From the NCBI RefSeq assembly GCF_014698505.1, contig NZ_JACJTD010000056.1, forward strand, positions 1-44,782: DNA of 44,782 bases, given 5' to 3'. This stretch comes from Nostoc foliaceum FACHB-393 (lineage in GTDB: Bacteria > Cyanobacteriota > Cyanobacteriia > Cyanobacteriales > Nostocaceae). The position numbers were made by a program, and so were the translations under genes. Under the pieces are notes generated by a model that searched no databases, had not been told where the DNA came from, and saw only the letters and a program-made list of their open reading frames with translations. Shown here piece after piece: positions 16,664 through 25,795 of this stretch; position 1 is the stretch's first letter; each line of letters begins with the position of its first letter.

Positions 16664-17161
16664 TCACCCGCCAATCAAAACAGTGGGATTACCTTTGATA
16701 ATTTTATTCGGCGGCCCTAATGCTTCTAAAACAGTATCGCCCATGCGAGAAGCAGGCAGATTGTTAATCAGCACAGTCTGGCTACCATCAATCACAACCC
16801 CAGGGCCGTGGGGAGGTAAGGGTAAGGGTGTGGCGCAATTATGAATATCAGCACCAGCAGCAGCAGCAGCGATCGCACTACCCATAGTAGAAGCTGCCGT
16901 TGTCTTTGTAGTTTGTTCGGCGGCTAAAGCAGCAGGTGCCCCTGGTGTACCAGCCGCCGCTAGGGTAGCAGCCTCAGCCGCTTTGATAGCTATATCAGAA
17001 GATGTTTTAGCAGACTGCAAACCTGGTACTGCTGCTGCAAGCACACCCCGCCACGCAGGTAAAGACCCAATCAACACATTGGGACTACCTGGCCCTCCTG
17101 TTAAAACTGGGGGTAAGGGATGCGCTACATTGTCGGTAATTCTTGCTGCTGGTCTACCCAT
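16664..17161 (-). CDS. cis10: PAAR-domain spike-tip protein (Cis10)
   Basis: The protein starts MGRPAARITDNVAHPLPPVLTGGPGSPNVLIGSLPAWR and ends with NLPASRMGDTVLEALGPPNKIIKGNPTVLIGG, both PAAR-type repeats. The middle is an Ala-rich helical insert of about 50 residues (AIKAAEAATLAAAGTPGAPAALAAE). PAAR proteins cap the VgrG spike and pierce the target membrane, with metal bound at the tip; His and Cys residues (VAHP and DIHNCATP) are candidate ligands. The ATG at 17161 has AGGAGG five bases upstream, so it is preferred over a GTG at 17164. It lies directly downstream of the spike gene. Confidence 0.92.
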   Translation of the reverse strand: MGRPAARITDNVAHPLPPVLTGGPGSPNVLIGSLPAWRGVLAAAVPGLQSAKTSSDIAIKAAEAATLAAAGTPGAPAALAAEQTTKTTAASTMGSAIAAAAAGADIHNCATPLPLPPHGPGVVIDGSQTVLINNLPASRMGDTVLEALGPPNKIIKGNPTVLIGG

Positions 17162-17180
17162 CACAACCTCCTATTGTGTT

Positions 17181-17207
17181 TATTACGAATTACGAATTAC
17201 AAATTAA
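17181..17207. repeat. Heptanucleotide short tandem repeat, copy 3
   Basis: TATTACGAATTACGAATTAC and following bases span the short gap between the spike gene and the PAAR gene, just before the PAAR ribosome binding site. Confidence 0.65.
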
Positions 17208-18937
17208 TTAAGTCGAATCAACGCACCTTTGACTGTAATCGTACCGTTGGCTGAAATGTCTATATTTCCAGCAGCATCTAATGACATATTGCCTGTTGAT
17301 TTCACTGAAACAGATTTACCCATGTCGTCCATTTTGATTTTATGGCCGCCTTTGGTTTCAATCTCTATGCACTTCTGACTATCGTTAAGATATATTTTGT
17401 GACCGTATTCAGTTTCTACGCGAATACCTTTTTTACTACTTCCTTTATCCTCTTCAACAAACTGTAGAACATGACCAACACGAGTTTTAATTGTGCGTAA
17501 TCTGACACCACCTGTCACTGAATCACTCACCTTTTCCGGTGGTGCATCTTTCCCGTTCCATACCCCGCCAATGACATAGGGACGATGGATATCGCCATGT
17601 TCAAAACCTACCAAAACTTCATCGTTTACCTCTGGTAAACAGTCAAAACCTCTGTTTGGGCCTGCTCCCACAGCTACAACTCTGGCCCAGTCACTTGTAT
17701 GGTCTTCTGTGAGAGTGGGAAACTTGACCTTCACTCTGCCCATTTTCTCTGGGTCTTTATTATCAGTCACAATTCCGACTAATAAAGTTTCAGATGGCTG
17801 TAGACGTTTTTCTGGAGATAGGGTTGTGAATAAGTTACCAGAACGTAGTCCCCGCACGCTGAACTCAGTTTCATAAACGCGCTGATTAAAGAAATGGCGG
17901 GTTTCTGTAACATAATACTTACCACTATAGCGATCGCCCATATCCTCAAGACTAATAACCCGTCCAGGACGAATCTCAGGATTCCCTTCTGCTTTAGCAT
18001 CTGCGTAAACAAATTCTCCTCCTAGTTCATCACACAAAGCCTGAGCCATCGTATCTGCTTGTTTTTTGCTGGCAACAGGTTTATCTACAACAATCATTTT
18101 CGGAGACTTAAGATTAGAAAATGCATTACTCGTACTACTTCCTAGCTTATTACCTGTCTGGGTTGTTTGCTTCTCTTTGTTGGCTATTCCACTAATCAAT
18201 TTTTTCTGGGTATAGTCCCAGGCGCGTACTTCTACAGAACTTATCTGTTCAGCACTAGTAACACGAGTACTAAATTTATTAATATCAACTAGCCATTTTA
18301 ATGATAAAGCTCCCTGAGTTTTTGGTTTGCAAAAATTGAGTTTTTCCTCGGTAATAAATAACTCAAAACCAATGCGAGCAGCCCTTTCCCGCAAAAATTC
18401 CATATTCGTTTGATTTTCTTGGAAGACATACTTATGAACTTCACCAGTTGGCTCTATATTGCCAGGTTTTATACCTACTTCTTGAATTATTTTTTTGACT
18501 ATACCGCTATCAGTTTCATTTAAAAAAGAACGATTATAACGACCTCTATTCAGACGATGAGAAATATCATAACCGCGAACAATTATATCAGCTTCAGATT
18601 TTTCATTAAAGTGAACTTCCATCGCTGTAATTTCGCCTTCAATAATGAATTCTCCTACCTCTTCTTGAAAATTATTATCTAGAGTAGTACTTGAAGTAAA
18701 ACCCAACTTCACTTTTTTACCAATCTTAAACAACTGATCATGTCGCCAAGCCTTATTTTCTGCTCGATCAGATGTGGGAATATAGCTATTATGGATTACT
18801 AGCGTAAACATTGCTGGTAAATGAAGGCTTTCTTCTATTGTGATTTGCAACAAATCCTTCATTAATTCAGGCGAAGCAGGTTGTTCATCTATCTGTATTT
18901 TAGGTTCGCTTAAATAAAGGCTTTTTTTAGGAGGCAT
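17204..18937 (-). CDS. cis8: VgrG/gp27-gp5-like spike protein (Cis8)
   Basis: The 577-aa protein has a gp27-like hub domain (about 1-370), then a gp5-like OB domain (LLVGIVTDNKDPEKMGRVKV, then WARVVAVGAGPNRGFDCLPEVNDEVLVGF and YVIGGVWNG, about 385-470). It ends in a repetitive beta-prism needle (GHKIYLNDSQKCIEIETKGGHKIKMDD...). The arrangement matches CIS spike proteins without a lysozyme domain. It forms the trimeric spike at the base of the tube and is capped by the PAAR protein encoded next. The upstream neighbour is the CIS tube/hub adaptor protein. Confidence 0.94.
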   Translation of the reverse strand: MPPKKSLYLSEPKIQIDEQPASPELMKDLLQITIEESLHLPAMFTLVIHNSYIPTSDRAENKAWRHDQLFKIGKKVKLGFTSSTTLDNNFQEEVGEFIIEGEITAMEVHFNEKSEADIIVRGYDISHRLNRGRYNRSFLNETDSGIVKKIIQEVGIKPGNIEPTGEVHKYVFQENQTNMEFLRERAARIGFELFITEEKLNFCKPKTQGALSLKWLVDINKFSTRVTSAEQISSVEVRAWDYTQKKLISGIANKEKQTTQTGNKLGSSTSNAFSNLKSPKMIVVDKPVASKKQADTMAQALCDELGGEFVYADAKAEGNPEIRPGRVISLEDMGDRYSGKYYVTETRHFFNQRVYETEFSVRGLRSGNLFTTLSPEKRLQPSETLLVGIVTDNKDPEKMGRVKVKFPTLTEDHTSDWARVVAVGAGPNRGFDCLPEVNDEVLVGFEHGDIHRPYVIGGVWNGKDAPPEKVSDSVTGGVRLRTIKTRVGHVLQFVEEDKGSSKKGIRVETEYGHKIYLNDSQKCIEIETKGGHKIKMDDMGKSVSVKSTGNMSLDAAGNIDISANGTITVKGALIRLN

Positions 18938-19017
18938 AACTATTATTTGATAAGTTGTAAAATCTTTAGAGCAGCCTTTAATGACAAAGTAAATACTAAT
19001 TTATTACTTTATATGTT

Positions 19018-19575
19018 TTACTTAATCAGTTTTTGACCCTTTTTATCTGTTGCACGAGCGTTGCCTTTAGAATCAGATTTACGTCCTCCAGGCAGGTTAT
19101 TCTTATCTACTTCTTGCAAGGCTATATCTACCAGTGCCCTGACTGGTGTACCATCACTCAAAAACATATTTAAAGTGTAGGTTAAACTCGTGATTACACA
19201 ATAAAAATACTCTTCTCCCCATGTAAATATATAGACAGGTGGTCGTTTGTCAGTTGCTTTACTGATAGTTTCTACACCTTTCTTAATGTTGTCTATATAT
19301 TTTTTCATCACAGACTCTTTCGTTTCATAAGTATCATAAAGTAACTGTTTAAGGGTGAATTTGTAAGGGTCAACGCCAGAAAAGTTTACTTTCGGAAGTA
19401 GAGTAGTTCCTCTATTACCATCCTTACTTTCCCACTTAACAGTCCGAGCAAAACTAATATCTGTAGGATTAAACATTAATTCAATATCTGGCGCTTCATT
19501 GTTATAAGCTACAAGTTTGGCTTTCTCAAGTTGTGGTTTAAGTTTTTGAATAACAATAATTGCTGGACTTGCCAT
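19018..19575 (-). CDS. cis7: CIS tube/hub adaptor protein (Cis7-type)
   Basis: The 185-aa protein has the CIS tube-protein N-terminal domain pattern: LEKAKLVAYNNEAPDIELMFNPTDISFARTVKWES, FTLKQLLYDTYE and YFYCVITSLTYTLNMFLSDGTPVRALVDIALQEV. Related proteins often carry a C-terminal LysM domain for hub or peptidoglycan contact; here the tail is short and Lys-rich (GGRKSDSKGNARATDKKGQKLIK), so LysM is absent. It probably connects the spike to the inner tube. It lies 80 bp upstream of the spike gene and 38 bp downstream of the long repeat protein. Confidence 0.85.
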   Translation of the reverse strand: MASPAIIVIQKLKPQLEKAKLVAYNNEAPDIELMFNPTDISFARTVKWESKDGNRGTTLLPKVNFSGVDPYKFTLKQLLYDTYETKESVMKKYIDNIKKGVETISKATDKRPPVYIFTWGEEYFYCVITSLTYTLNMFLSDGTPVRALVDIALQEVDKNNLPGGRKSDSKGNARATDKKGQKLIK

Positions 19576-19613
19576 TTAAGTATCTCTCCAAAAATTAATT
19601 ATTGAATAGAAAT

Positions 19614-22600
19614 TTACCAAGGTAATCTACCTGAGTAACCGCCATGACGTTCTCGCTCAATTTCTATCCGTTGTCGTAATCTGCTATAAATTTCACGAGC
19701 TAGAGCTTCAAGATCAGCCGGATCATCTTTTTCATCTCCTTCAGAAGATGAGGATGTGTTCTCTATGGTCTCAGTTATCGGTTCTATTTCTCTAGATATG
19801 TCAGGTGGCGTGACTTCTCCACCATCAGCAAAACCTCTAGGTGAAGGAAGGTGTTTAGCAAAAACTTGTGGTGATTCTGAAACATGAGAAAATTCATAAT
19901 TTTGGCTGTTAGATTCTCCATCACTAAAATTAAAGCTAGTGAAATCATCATTATTTCCATTTAGTAAATCTTCGACACTCGACCATTGAGAAGGTGTATT
20001 AGTGGTAGAATTTGCTTTTCGGAAAATCAGGGGAGGCGATGAGTATTGAGGTGAAGGTTCACCTACATCAATTGTTTCGTTTTGAAGAAGATTAAGCTGT
20101 GGAGAATTGAGGACAGAAAGCCTCTGTTTTCCAATATTCAACCCCAATGAAGAAGGAATTAAAGAATTAGATACCTGAGATGAATCAGTCTCAGCGCTTT
20201 TTAGCTGTAATGAAGTGTCAGGAAAAGAATCGACTTTAGTCGGAGCCTCTGGAGAAGTTGTTTCTTCTGGTTCTGTGGGATTGGGTGTCTGTAAACTTGG
20301 GAGGATAATATCCTGCGGTGTTCCACCAGTGTTGATGTGATGTAGTAGAGGTAAATTTTTCTGTGCATCCCTGGTATTAATCACAAACTCTCCAGGCGTA
20401 AGCATTGCAGGTACAGTATCCGAGGGTGCTATCTGCTGACGATTGTCAAAGTGGGAGTTTGTCACATGACCGCCAGTAGCATAACCTTTAGGTGCTGGCA
20501 AATTTTCAATGGTCGTATTTTGCTCAACTTTAGGTGCTGTGCTTACCTCATCTTGTGGGGAGATTGAATTTTCTGAGGTATCAACAAAGGTTAATATTTC
20601 AGGATTTGTTACCGCAGTGGGAAATTCTGATTCTACTGTTTGTTCATTGTCAATAATTTTCCTGAAAATACTTGCAGTTTTATTCATCTCAGGCAATATG
20701 GCGCTAACTACTGGTGCTTCAGCAATCTCAGGTGATGTGGCGGTAAGTGGTGCGTCACTAATCTCAGGTGATGTGGCGGTAATTGTTGGTGTTTCAGCAA
20801 TCTCAGGTGATGTGGCGGTAATTCGCGCGTAGATGTCTAGCGGCTTGTCGTTAGACGCAGTTTCATTAATCTCAGGTGATGTGGTGGTAATTGTTGGAGT
20901 TTCAACAATCTCAGGCGATGTGGCGGTAATTAATGGTGTGTAGACTCCTAGCGGCTTGTCGTTAGACATAGCAGTTTCACCAATTTCAGGTGATATGGCG
21001 TTAAGTGGTGTTTCCGTAATCTCAGATGATGTGGCGGTAAGTGGTGCGTCACTAATCTCAGGTGATGTGGCGCTAACTACTGGTGTTTCAGCAATCTCAG
21101 ATGATGTGGCTTTAACTACTGGTGCTTCAGCAATCTCAGGTGATGTGGCTTTAACTACTGGTGCTTCAGGAATCTCAGGTGATGTGGCGATAACTACTGG
21201 TGCTTCAGGAATCTCAGGTGATGTGGTGCTAACTACTGGTGCTTCAGTAATCTCAGGTGATGTGGCGCTAACTACTGGTGCTTCAGGAATCTCAGGTGAT
21301 GTGGCTTTAACTACTGGTGTTTCAGGAATCTCAGGTGATGCGGTGCTAACTACTGGTGTTTCAGGAATCTCAGGTGATGCGGTGGTAATTGTTGGCGTTT
21401 CACCAATTTCAGGTGGTGCTAAGATCGGCTGATTCTCTGTAGAATCGCTGGTAGTATTCTCCACATTACCGTCAAGTTCCAGTGAAATAATATTTGCTGA
21501 GACATCTGAAACATTAACTGCCATAGTAGATTGTGACTCTGAAGTAACTAACTGTTCATTATTATCAGAGTTTCTAAACAAACTAGGTGTATCTTCAATA
21601 TCGACAGAGGTAGGTGTTAACTGAACAGGCGTACTGGCTGAAGACTCACTCGTAACACTAGAGTTAATTTCTTGTTGTACTGTAATAGTTTTTTTTGCAA
21701 TTAAGGACTCAGAATTAGGTATAGAAACATGCGCTTTGGGCGCATATCTATAAGTCTCTACAGGATTTTCATCATTCCCCAAAGAATAAAGTGTGTCATC
21801 AACATCAGGTGAAGTAAATGCTGTATCGTTAGCATTTACTAGAGAATTATCAGCCACCTCATTATCTGTGACGAAATTATTTGGAATGCTTTCTAATATT
21901 AAGTCTGCTGCAATGCCTGTAATTGTCTCAAAATTATTATTTATATGTGATGGATCTTCTGAATTTAATGGATATTTTAAGCTTGGTGAAACCTCTTTTG
22001 CTTGGATTAAACTTGTTTCTGAAGCGGTGCTTTGATTATCAACTATGGAAGGATATTGATATGTTTTTATATTCTGTTTTGATGGCGTTTTGCTGTCTGG
22101 GATATCTGAGCTATTAACTGATTCTGATGATTCTGATGCTTCTGAGATTACTTGTTGTTCATTATTAGGAAAGTTACTAGACGGGCTAAATAATTCCTCC
22201 ACATTATTAGGCGCAGGAAATTCTATAGGCGAATTTTCAAATAATTCACTTGGGCTTTTGTCTAATTCAATCTTTTCTTTTGATGGTAAAATACTTTCTA
22301 CACCCAACAACTCTGGACTGGGTAAACTAGATGGTAACTCAGAATTTAATTGCAGTTCATCGTTAGCAATATTTCTGGGTAAAGTTGAATTATCTTCAAT
22401 ACTTGGCGGATTAGATGCCGTTATGATAGGGTTTATACTATTAGCAGAAAAAGCTTCTATCGTAGTATTGTCTGAAGCAATATCCCGTTGTAATGTAGGT
22501 ATTTCCGAATTAGGCTCAACAGATAGCGGCTCATCTAATGCTAACAAGCTATCTTCATTAAGATTAAGAACAATATTACTTTCGTCAACAAATTTATCAA

Positions 22601-23123
22601 CATTATTAGCCGCTGATGATTTGACTGCTTTTTTAGCCTTAGATTTTGGCTTTGGTTTTTTTTCTGCTGACTGTTGAGATTTATTTATTTTTTTTGATTT
22701 AGATTTACCTTGAATATTTATTTTTAATGATGACTCATTACTCGTATTGTTATTAATGCGAGTTGGCATGATCTCTAGAATACTATTTCTTGCCGATTTG
22801 TTACTATTAATATTATTATTTTCTGGTGAAGCTATTGAATCAAAATAATCAACCTCACGTAATGGAAACTCACTATTTATATCTTGATTATCCCAACTAT
22901 CCCAACCTATGAATGGTTGGATAGACGGTTCATGTTCACGAGACAATAAAAATTTAGAGGATGTAACTAATGGTGATTTAGTTTGTATAGGACTAATAAT
23001 ATTACTTCGCAAATGCAGAGAAGGAGAGTTTTTTCTCATTAGCATTTTATGAGAATTAGATAAAGATGATCTTATCCCAAGGGGATGAAGATTGTTCCCT
23101 AGTGAAAATTGAATAATTTGCAT
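19614..23123 (-). CDS. Long repeat-rich CIS protein, candidate tape-measure (Cis14-like)
   Basis: This 1169-aa protein is mostly low-complexity, acidic and Ser/Pro/Thr-rich. A middle section (about residues 570-810) has about 18 SPEI-type units, mostly spaced 13 residues. Later comes ATGGHVTNSHFD then DTVPAMLTPGEFVINTRDA, the motif of phage tape-measure and tail structural proteins, and a second partial copy (GFADGGEV). The C-terminus ends RERHGGYSGRLPW, resembling the end of the small protein encoded at 23671-23910. Position between tube and hub genes fits a tape measure that sets tail length, but the sequence lacks long amphipathic helices, so an extended scaffold or anchoring protein is an alternative. 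Confidence 0.6.
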   Translation of the reverse strand: MQIIQFSLGNNLHPLGIRSSLSNSHKMLMRKNSPSLHLRSNIISPIQTKSPLVTSSKFLLSREHEPSIQPFIGWDSWDNQDINSEFPLREVDYFDSIASPENNNINSNKSARNSILEIMPTRINNNTSNESSLKINIQGKSKSKKINKSQQSAEKKPKPKSKAKKAVKSSAANNVDKFVDESNIVLNLNEDSLLALDEPLSVEPNSEIPTLQRDIASDNTTIEAFSANSINPIITASNPPSIEDNSTLPRNIANDELQLNSELPSSLPSPELLGVESILPSKEKIELDKSPSELFENSPIEFPAPNNVEELFSPSSNFPNNEQQVISEASESSESVNSSDIPDSKTPSKQNIKTYQYPSIVDNQSTASETSLIQAKEVSPSLKYPLNSEDPSHINNNFETITGIAADLILESIPNNFVTDNEVADNSLVNANDTAFTSPDVDDTLYSLGNDENPVETYRYAPKAHVSIPNSESLIAKKTITVQQEINSSVTSESSASTPVQLTPTSVDIEDTPSLFRNSDNNEQLVTSESQSTMAVNVSDVSANIISLELDGNVENTTSDSTENQPILAPPEIGETPTITTASPEIPETPVVSTASPEIPETPVVKATSPEIPEAPVVSATSPEITEAPVVSTTSPEIPEAPVVIATSPEIPEAPVVKATSPEIAEAPVVKATSSEIAETPVVSATSPEISDAPLTATSSEITETPLNAISPEIGETAMSNDKPLGVYTPLITATSPEIVETPTITTTSPEINETASNDKPLDIYARITATSPEIAETPTITATSPEISDAPLTATSPEIAEAPVVSAILPEMNKTASIFRKIIDNEQTVESEFPTAVTNPEILTFVDTSENSISPQDEVSTAPKVEQNTTIENLPAPKGYATGGHVTNSHFDNRQQIAPSDTVPAMLTPGEFVINTRDAQKNLPLLHHINTGGTPQDIILPSLQTPNPTEPEETTSPEAPTKVDSFPDTSLQLKSAETDSSQVSNSLIPSSLGLNIGKQRLSVLNSPQLNLLQNETIDVGEPSPQYSSPPLIFRKANSTTNTPSQWSSVEDLLNGNNDDFTSFNFSDGESNSQNYEFSHVSESPQVFAKHLPSPRGFADGGEVTPPDISREIEPITETIENTSSSSEGDEKDDPADLEALAREIYSRLRQRIEIERERHGGYSGRLPW
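20690..21425 (-). repeat. In-gene 39-bp (13-residue) tandem repeat region
   Basis: Units of the type SPEI-x-E-(T/A)-P-V-V-x-x-(A/T) repeat about 18 times within the long CIS protein gene. Two spacers with the sequence NDKPL interrupt the array (about 20840 and 20960). The opposite strand is open across the same region only because of the repeat composition. Confidence 0.85.
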
Positions 23124-23146
23124 AGTTATAGAGGAAAAATGGTTAA

Positions 23147-23671
23147 TTAGCTAGAAACGAAATATCCTGTTTTTTGATTTCGTTGTACAGAAATACCTCC
23201 TCCTGTGGCTCTTGCAACTTGTAAACCTTCATAGGCTAAAGTTAATTCTTCAATTGCAACTGCCTTTCCATCTGCTTGGAGTGCAGGTGTTTTCCAGGTT
23301 ATAGGAATAGCACCAATCAAAGTCCAACTCATCATCGTTTCACCAGCTTGATTGAAAATCAGAATATTGACATTGCGTCGAGATGTTTTCTTTTTTTCAT
23401 CAAAAACTGCATTCATCCAGTTCCAAAAACCTGGATGATCGGTAACTCCACGTTTAAGAGTTATGTCTGCAAATTCTGTATGACCTAAATAAATTCTTTG
23501 CTGGTCGTTAACACCACCTTCCTGAAAAACATTTTTCTTAATTTGAATACTTAATCCTGTACATTCAGCGAAAGATGCAGCGATGGAACTGTCTATCTCT
23601 ACGTAGAACCGATTAGTAGTGACATAATTTAATTCGTGGGTAATATTGCCGTTATTAGCGCCTGTAGCCAT
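23147..23671 (-). CDS. Tail tube protein, gp19 family (Cis1/Cis5-type)
   Basis: The protein contains the CIS tube fold pattern: NYVTTNRFYVEIDSSIAASFAECTGLSIQIKK, DITLKRGVTDHPGFWNWMNAVF, and IPITWKTPALQADGKAVAIEELTLAYEGLQ. Because it is encoded beside baseplate genes and away from the sheath, it is likely the first tube ring (Afp5/Pvc5 role) rather than the main tube. The ATG at 23671 overlaps the upstream stop as TGATG and has GGTGG upstream; a GTG at 23680 is the longer alternative. Confidence 0.88.
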   Translation of the reverse strand: MATGANNGNITHELNYVTTNRFYVEIDSSIAASFAECTGLSIQIKKNVFQEGGVNDQQRIYLGHTEFADITLKRGVTDHPGFWNWMNAVFDEKKKTSRRNVNILIFNQAGETMMSWTLIGAIPITWKTPALQADGKAVAIEELTLAYEGLQVARATGGGISVQRNQKTGYFVSS

Positions 23672-23910
23672 CACAACCACCTTTGGGAATTATAATTACC
23701 TAGCCTTTCACGCTGCGATCGCAGGTCTTCTAGCAAGAGTTTATACACGTGCTCTGTGAGTTGGTTCAAAAGCCGTGAGTCGTTGAGGTATTTACCCGCA
23801 GCAATAGCGACCTTACTGGCATCAGAAGTCACTGAAACCCCAGCGTAGCCAGAAGTACCGCCAACATCTCCATCGAATGTAAAAAAAGTTTGTTTCTGAT
23901 TTGAGTCCAT
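23671..23910 (-). CDS. Small CIS-locus protein with RERxGxY C-terminal tail
   Basis: This 79-aa protein heads the minus-strand baseplate operon and overlaps the tube gene by TGATG, so the two are translationally coupled. Its C-terminal 30 residues (VYKLLLEDLRSQRERLGNYN...) form a charged helix that matches the end of the long repeat-rich CIS protein in spacing ([IV]Y-x10-RERxGxY). No catalytic motif is visible. It could be a connector or chaperone for the tube or tape measure. The function is unknown. Confidence 0.72.
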   Translation of the reverse strand: MDSNQKQTFFTFDGDVGGTSGYAGVSVTSDASKVAIAAGKYLNDSRLLNQLTEHVYKLLLEDLRSQRERLGNYNSQRWL

Positions 23911-24100
23911 AAATAAAAAACTCTCCTAGAATCCAGGCTAAAGGTACTGCATCAGAATCAAAAGTAGCCAAAAGTCGAACTTAGTATTTGCCTAGATTTA
24001 GATTTTTGAGGAATTGTGCTGGAAATGCGATCGCAGTACTCTAGATGTTAGTAACAACAAAATATTTATCTACCTACGGTTTGGGCAACAGGATAAGAAA
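23911..24100 (+). promoter_or_regulatory. Divergent region upstream of first effector, shared with second effector
   Basis: The segment around 24026-24060 (GCGATCGCAGTACTCTAGAT then GTTAGTAACAACAAAA) recurs before the second effector at about 26157-26190 with few changes. The conserved block ends about 40 bp before both start codons and may hold a common promoter. The region also separates the minus-strand baseplate operon. Confidence 0.5.
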
Positions 24101-25795
24101 ATGAGAGAACACATCAGCCGGAATAAAAAAACTACTACAGGCTTCTCAATCCCATCCCTGAAACACCCGACACCCAGATTTGGTTTGGAGTCGTCGACAA
24201 TTTCACGCCAAGCAGTTTCTAAAATACAACCGCTCCATAAACCAGTTACTCACGATATAAGTCGCATACCACTGCGTAGCCAAGCAAAACTCTCAATTAG
24301 CCAGCCGGGAGACATTTACGAACAGGAAGCCGATAGCGTAGCACAGCAGGTAATGCAAACAATGGCGCAACCTGTAAATCATCAGTCTATCCAACGAGAA
24401 GCAGTGCCAGAAGAAGAATTGCAGATGAAACCTCTGGCAAATTCCATCACACCCTTGGTGCAACGAGAAGCAGTGCCAGAGGATGAGGAAGAATTGCAAA
24501 TGAAATCTCTGGACAATCGCACACTGCAACGAGAAGCATTGCCAGAGGAAGAGGAAGAATTACAGATGAAATCTCTGGACAGCAGCACACTGCAACGAGA
24601 AGCATTGCCAGAGGAAGAGGAAGAATTACAGATGAAGCCGATGGTGCAGCCTCAGGCTGGGATGGCTGCTACACCAGACTTGGAAACGTCCATTAACCAA
24701 GCAAGAGGTGGTGGACAATCGCTCGCAGACAATATCCGCCAACCGATGGAACAGGCGTTTGGCGCTGATTTCAGTGGGGTGAAGGTTCACACGGATGGTC
24801 AATCCGATCAGTTGAATCGCTCGATTCAGGCGCGTGCTTTTACTACGGGACAGGATGTGTTCTTTCGTTCGGGTGAATATAATCCTGGGAGCCGGGGTGG
24901 ACAGGAGTTGTTGGCCCATGAGTTGACCCATGTTGTGCAGCAAAATGGTGGGGTATTGCGAGAGGTGCAGCCACAAACAGAGAAAGGTGAAGAGTCTGTA
25001 GAACATAAGGAAAAACAGCGTTTGACTGTCCCGGCATTCAAGCAGCGATACATAAGCGGGAAAGAGGCAACTGAGTCAAGAGTACAGCGATTAGCGTTAT
25101 TTCATGGCGGCGCGAAAGATTTCGTTGACAACGCCATAACGACTTCTCATACAGCGAAGGAATCCGTGGGAGAACTGGGTACGAAAGGTATGTACTACTG
25201 GAAAGATGACGAAGACGCAGCATTGGTGTCGGCTGTCATCTACAACCCAAAAAAAGAATGGTCTGTGATGAAGATAGAAATAAACGAGGCTGTAGCAAAA
25301 CAGGCAGCAAGCAACACTCGTACCTTGATATTTCCTAGCAATAGTCAAGCTCCATATACGAAGAGCACAAATGGAAAAAAGATAACTATTTATGGTGTCC
25401 ACTATAAATTCTTGCAGGAAAATCTAGATAACAAGTTGATAGAAGCAAAGAAGGATCTATCTATAGAAGGAGAATTGGAGCCACAGTACCAACAAATGAC
25501 AGGAAGAGAATTCCTTGACGCATTTGACTTGGTGATTTCGCCGACAAAAGCAGAGGAATACAAGCATGAAAACCTACGACAAGTAAGAGCCAACGACCAG
25601 GCGCTAACCAATGTAATTTATGGAAGCGGACTCCAAGGAGAGACCAACGAAAAAACCAAAACATGGGAAGGAATTATCAATGATGACGATCAACAAAAGA
25701 CTATTGTTAACATGGGGATGAAAGACAAGGCTAAGGTGGGGCCAGTGTTAAGGGGATTCAATGGAAAGAAAGGAAGTTCAATCACAGAAGTATAA
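24101..25795 (+). CDS. eCIS core (DUF4157) effector 1 with DUF3990/ART-like C-terminus
   Basis: The N-terminus (KISQPGDIYEQEADSVAQQVMQ type) leads to four QREA(V/L)PEEEELQMK repeats, then the DUF4157 domain with HELTH at residues 273-277, a putative zincin motif common in injection-system cargo. The C-terminal 230 residues start LFHGGAKDFVDNAI and GTKGMYYWKDDEDAAL and contain QVRANDQALTNVIYG, a layout like DUF3990/PARP-type ADP-ribosyltransferases; this is inference from pattern. It is likely loaded into the CIS tube and released to act on a target. The ATG at 24101 is chosen because effector 2 begins at the equivalent position; the frame extends upstream to a GTG at 24014. Confidence 0.8.
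   Translation: MREHISRNKKTTTGFSIPSLKHPTPRFGLESSTISRQAVSKIQPLHKPVTHDISRIPLRSQAKLSISQPGDIYEQEADSVAQQVMQTMAQPVNHQSIQREAVPEEELQMKPLANSITPLVQREAVPEDEEELQMKSLDNRTLQREALPEEEEELQMKSLDSSTLQREALPEEEEELQMKPMVQPQAGMAATPDLETSINQARGGGQSLADNIRQPMEQAFGADFSGVKVHTDGQSDQLNRSIQARAFTTGQDVFFRSGEYNPGSRGGQELLAHELTHVVQQNGGVLREVQPQTEKGEESVEHKEKQRLTVPAFKQRYISGKEATESRVQRLALFHGGAKDFVDNAITTSHTAKESVGELGTKGMYYWKDDEDAALVSAVIYNPKKEWSVMKIEINEAVAKQAASNTRTLIFPSNSQAPYTKSTNGKKITIYGVHYKFLQENLDNKLIEAKKDLSIEGELEPQYQQMTGREFLDAFDLVISPTKAEEYKHENLRQVRANDQALTNVIYGSGLQGETNEKTKTWEGIINDDDQQKTIVNMGMKDKAKVGPVLRGFNGKKGSSITEV
24392..24640 (+). repeat. Four-copy QREAxPEEEELQMK repeat in effector 1
   Basis: Copies begin at 24392, 24461, 24527 and 24593, spaced 69, 66 and 66 bp. 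The last three have a longer acidic run. Effector 2 has a single copy near 26520. Expansion by slippage or unequal recombination is likely. Confidence 0.9.

Noticed and set aside
16251..16698. Open frames on both strands across the 21-bp array, such as SSANIKD- or DESLIFA-type heptapeptide repeats
   Set aside because: A 21-bp unit without stops keeps several frames open at once. None has a convincing start signal or non-repeat domain.
20509..21432. Plus-strand frames (GDVALTTGAS-like) opposite the long CIS protein gene
   Set aside because: They mirror the 39-bp repeat of the coding strand and have no independent support.
24626..25402. Several minus-strand frames opposite effector 1
   Set aside because: They are shadows of a strong plus-strand coding region with conserved DUF4157 sequence.
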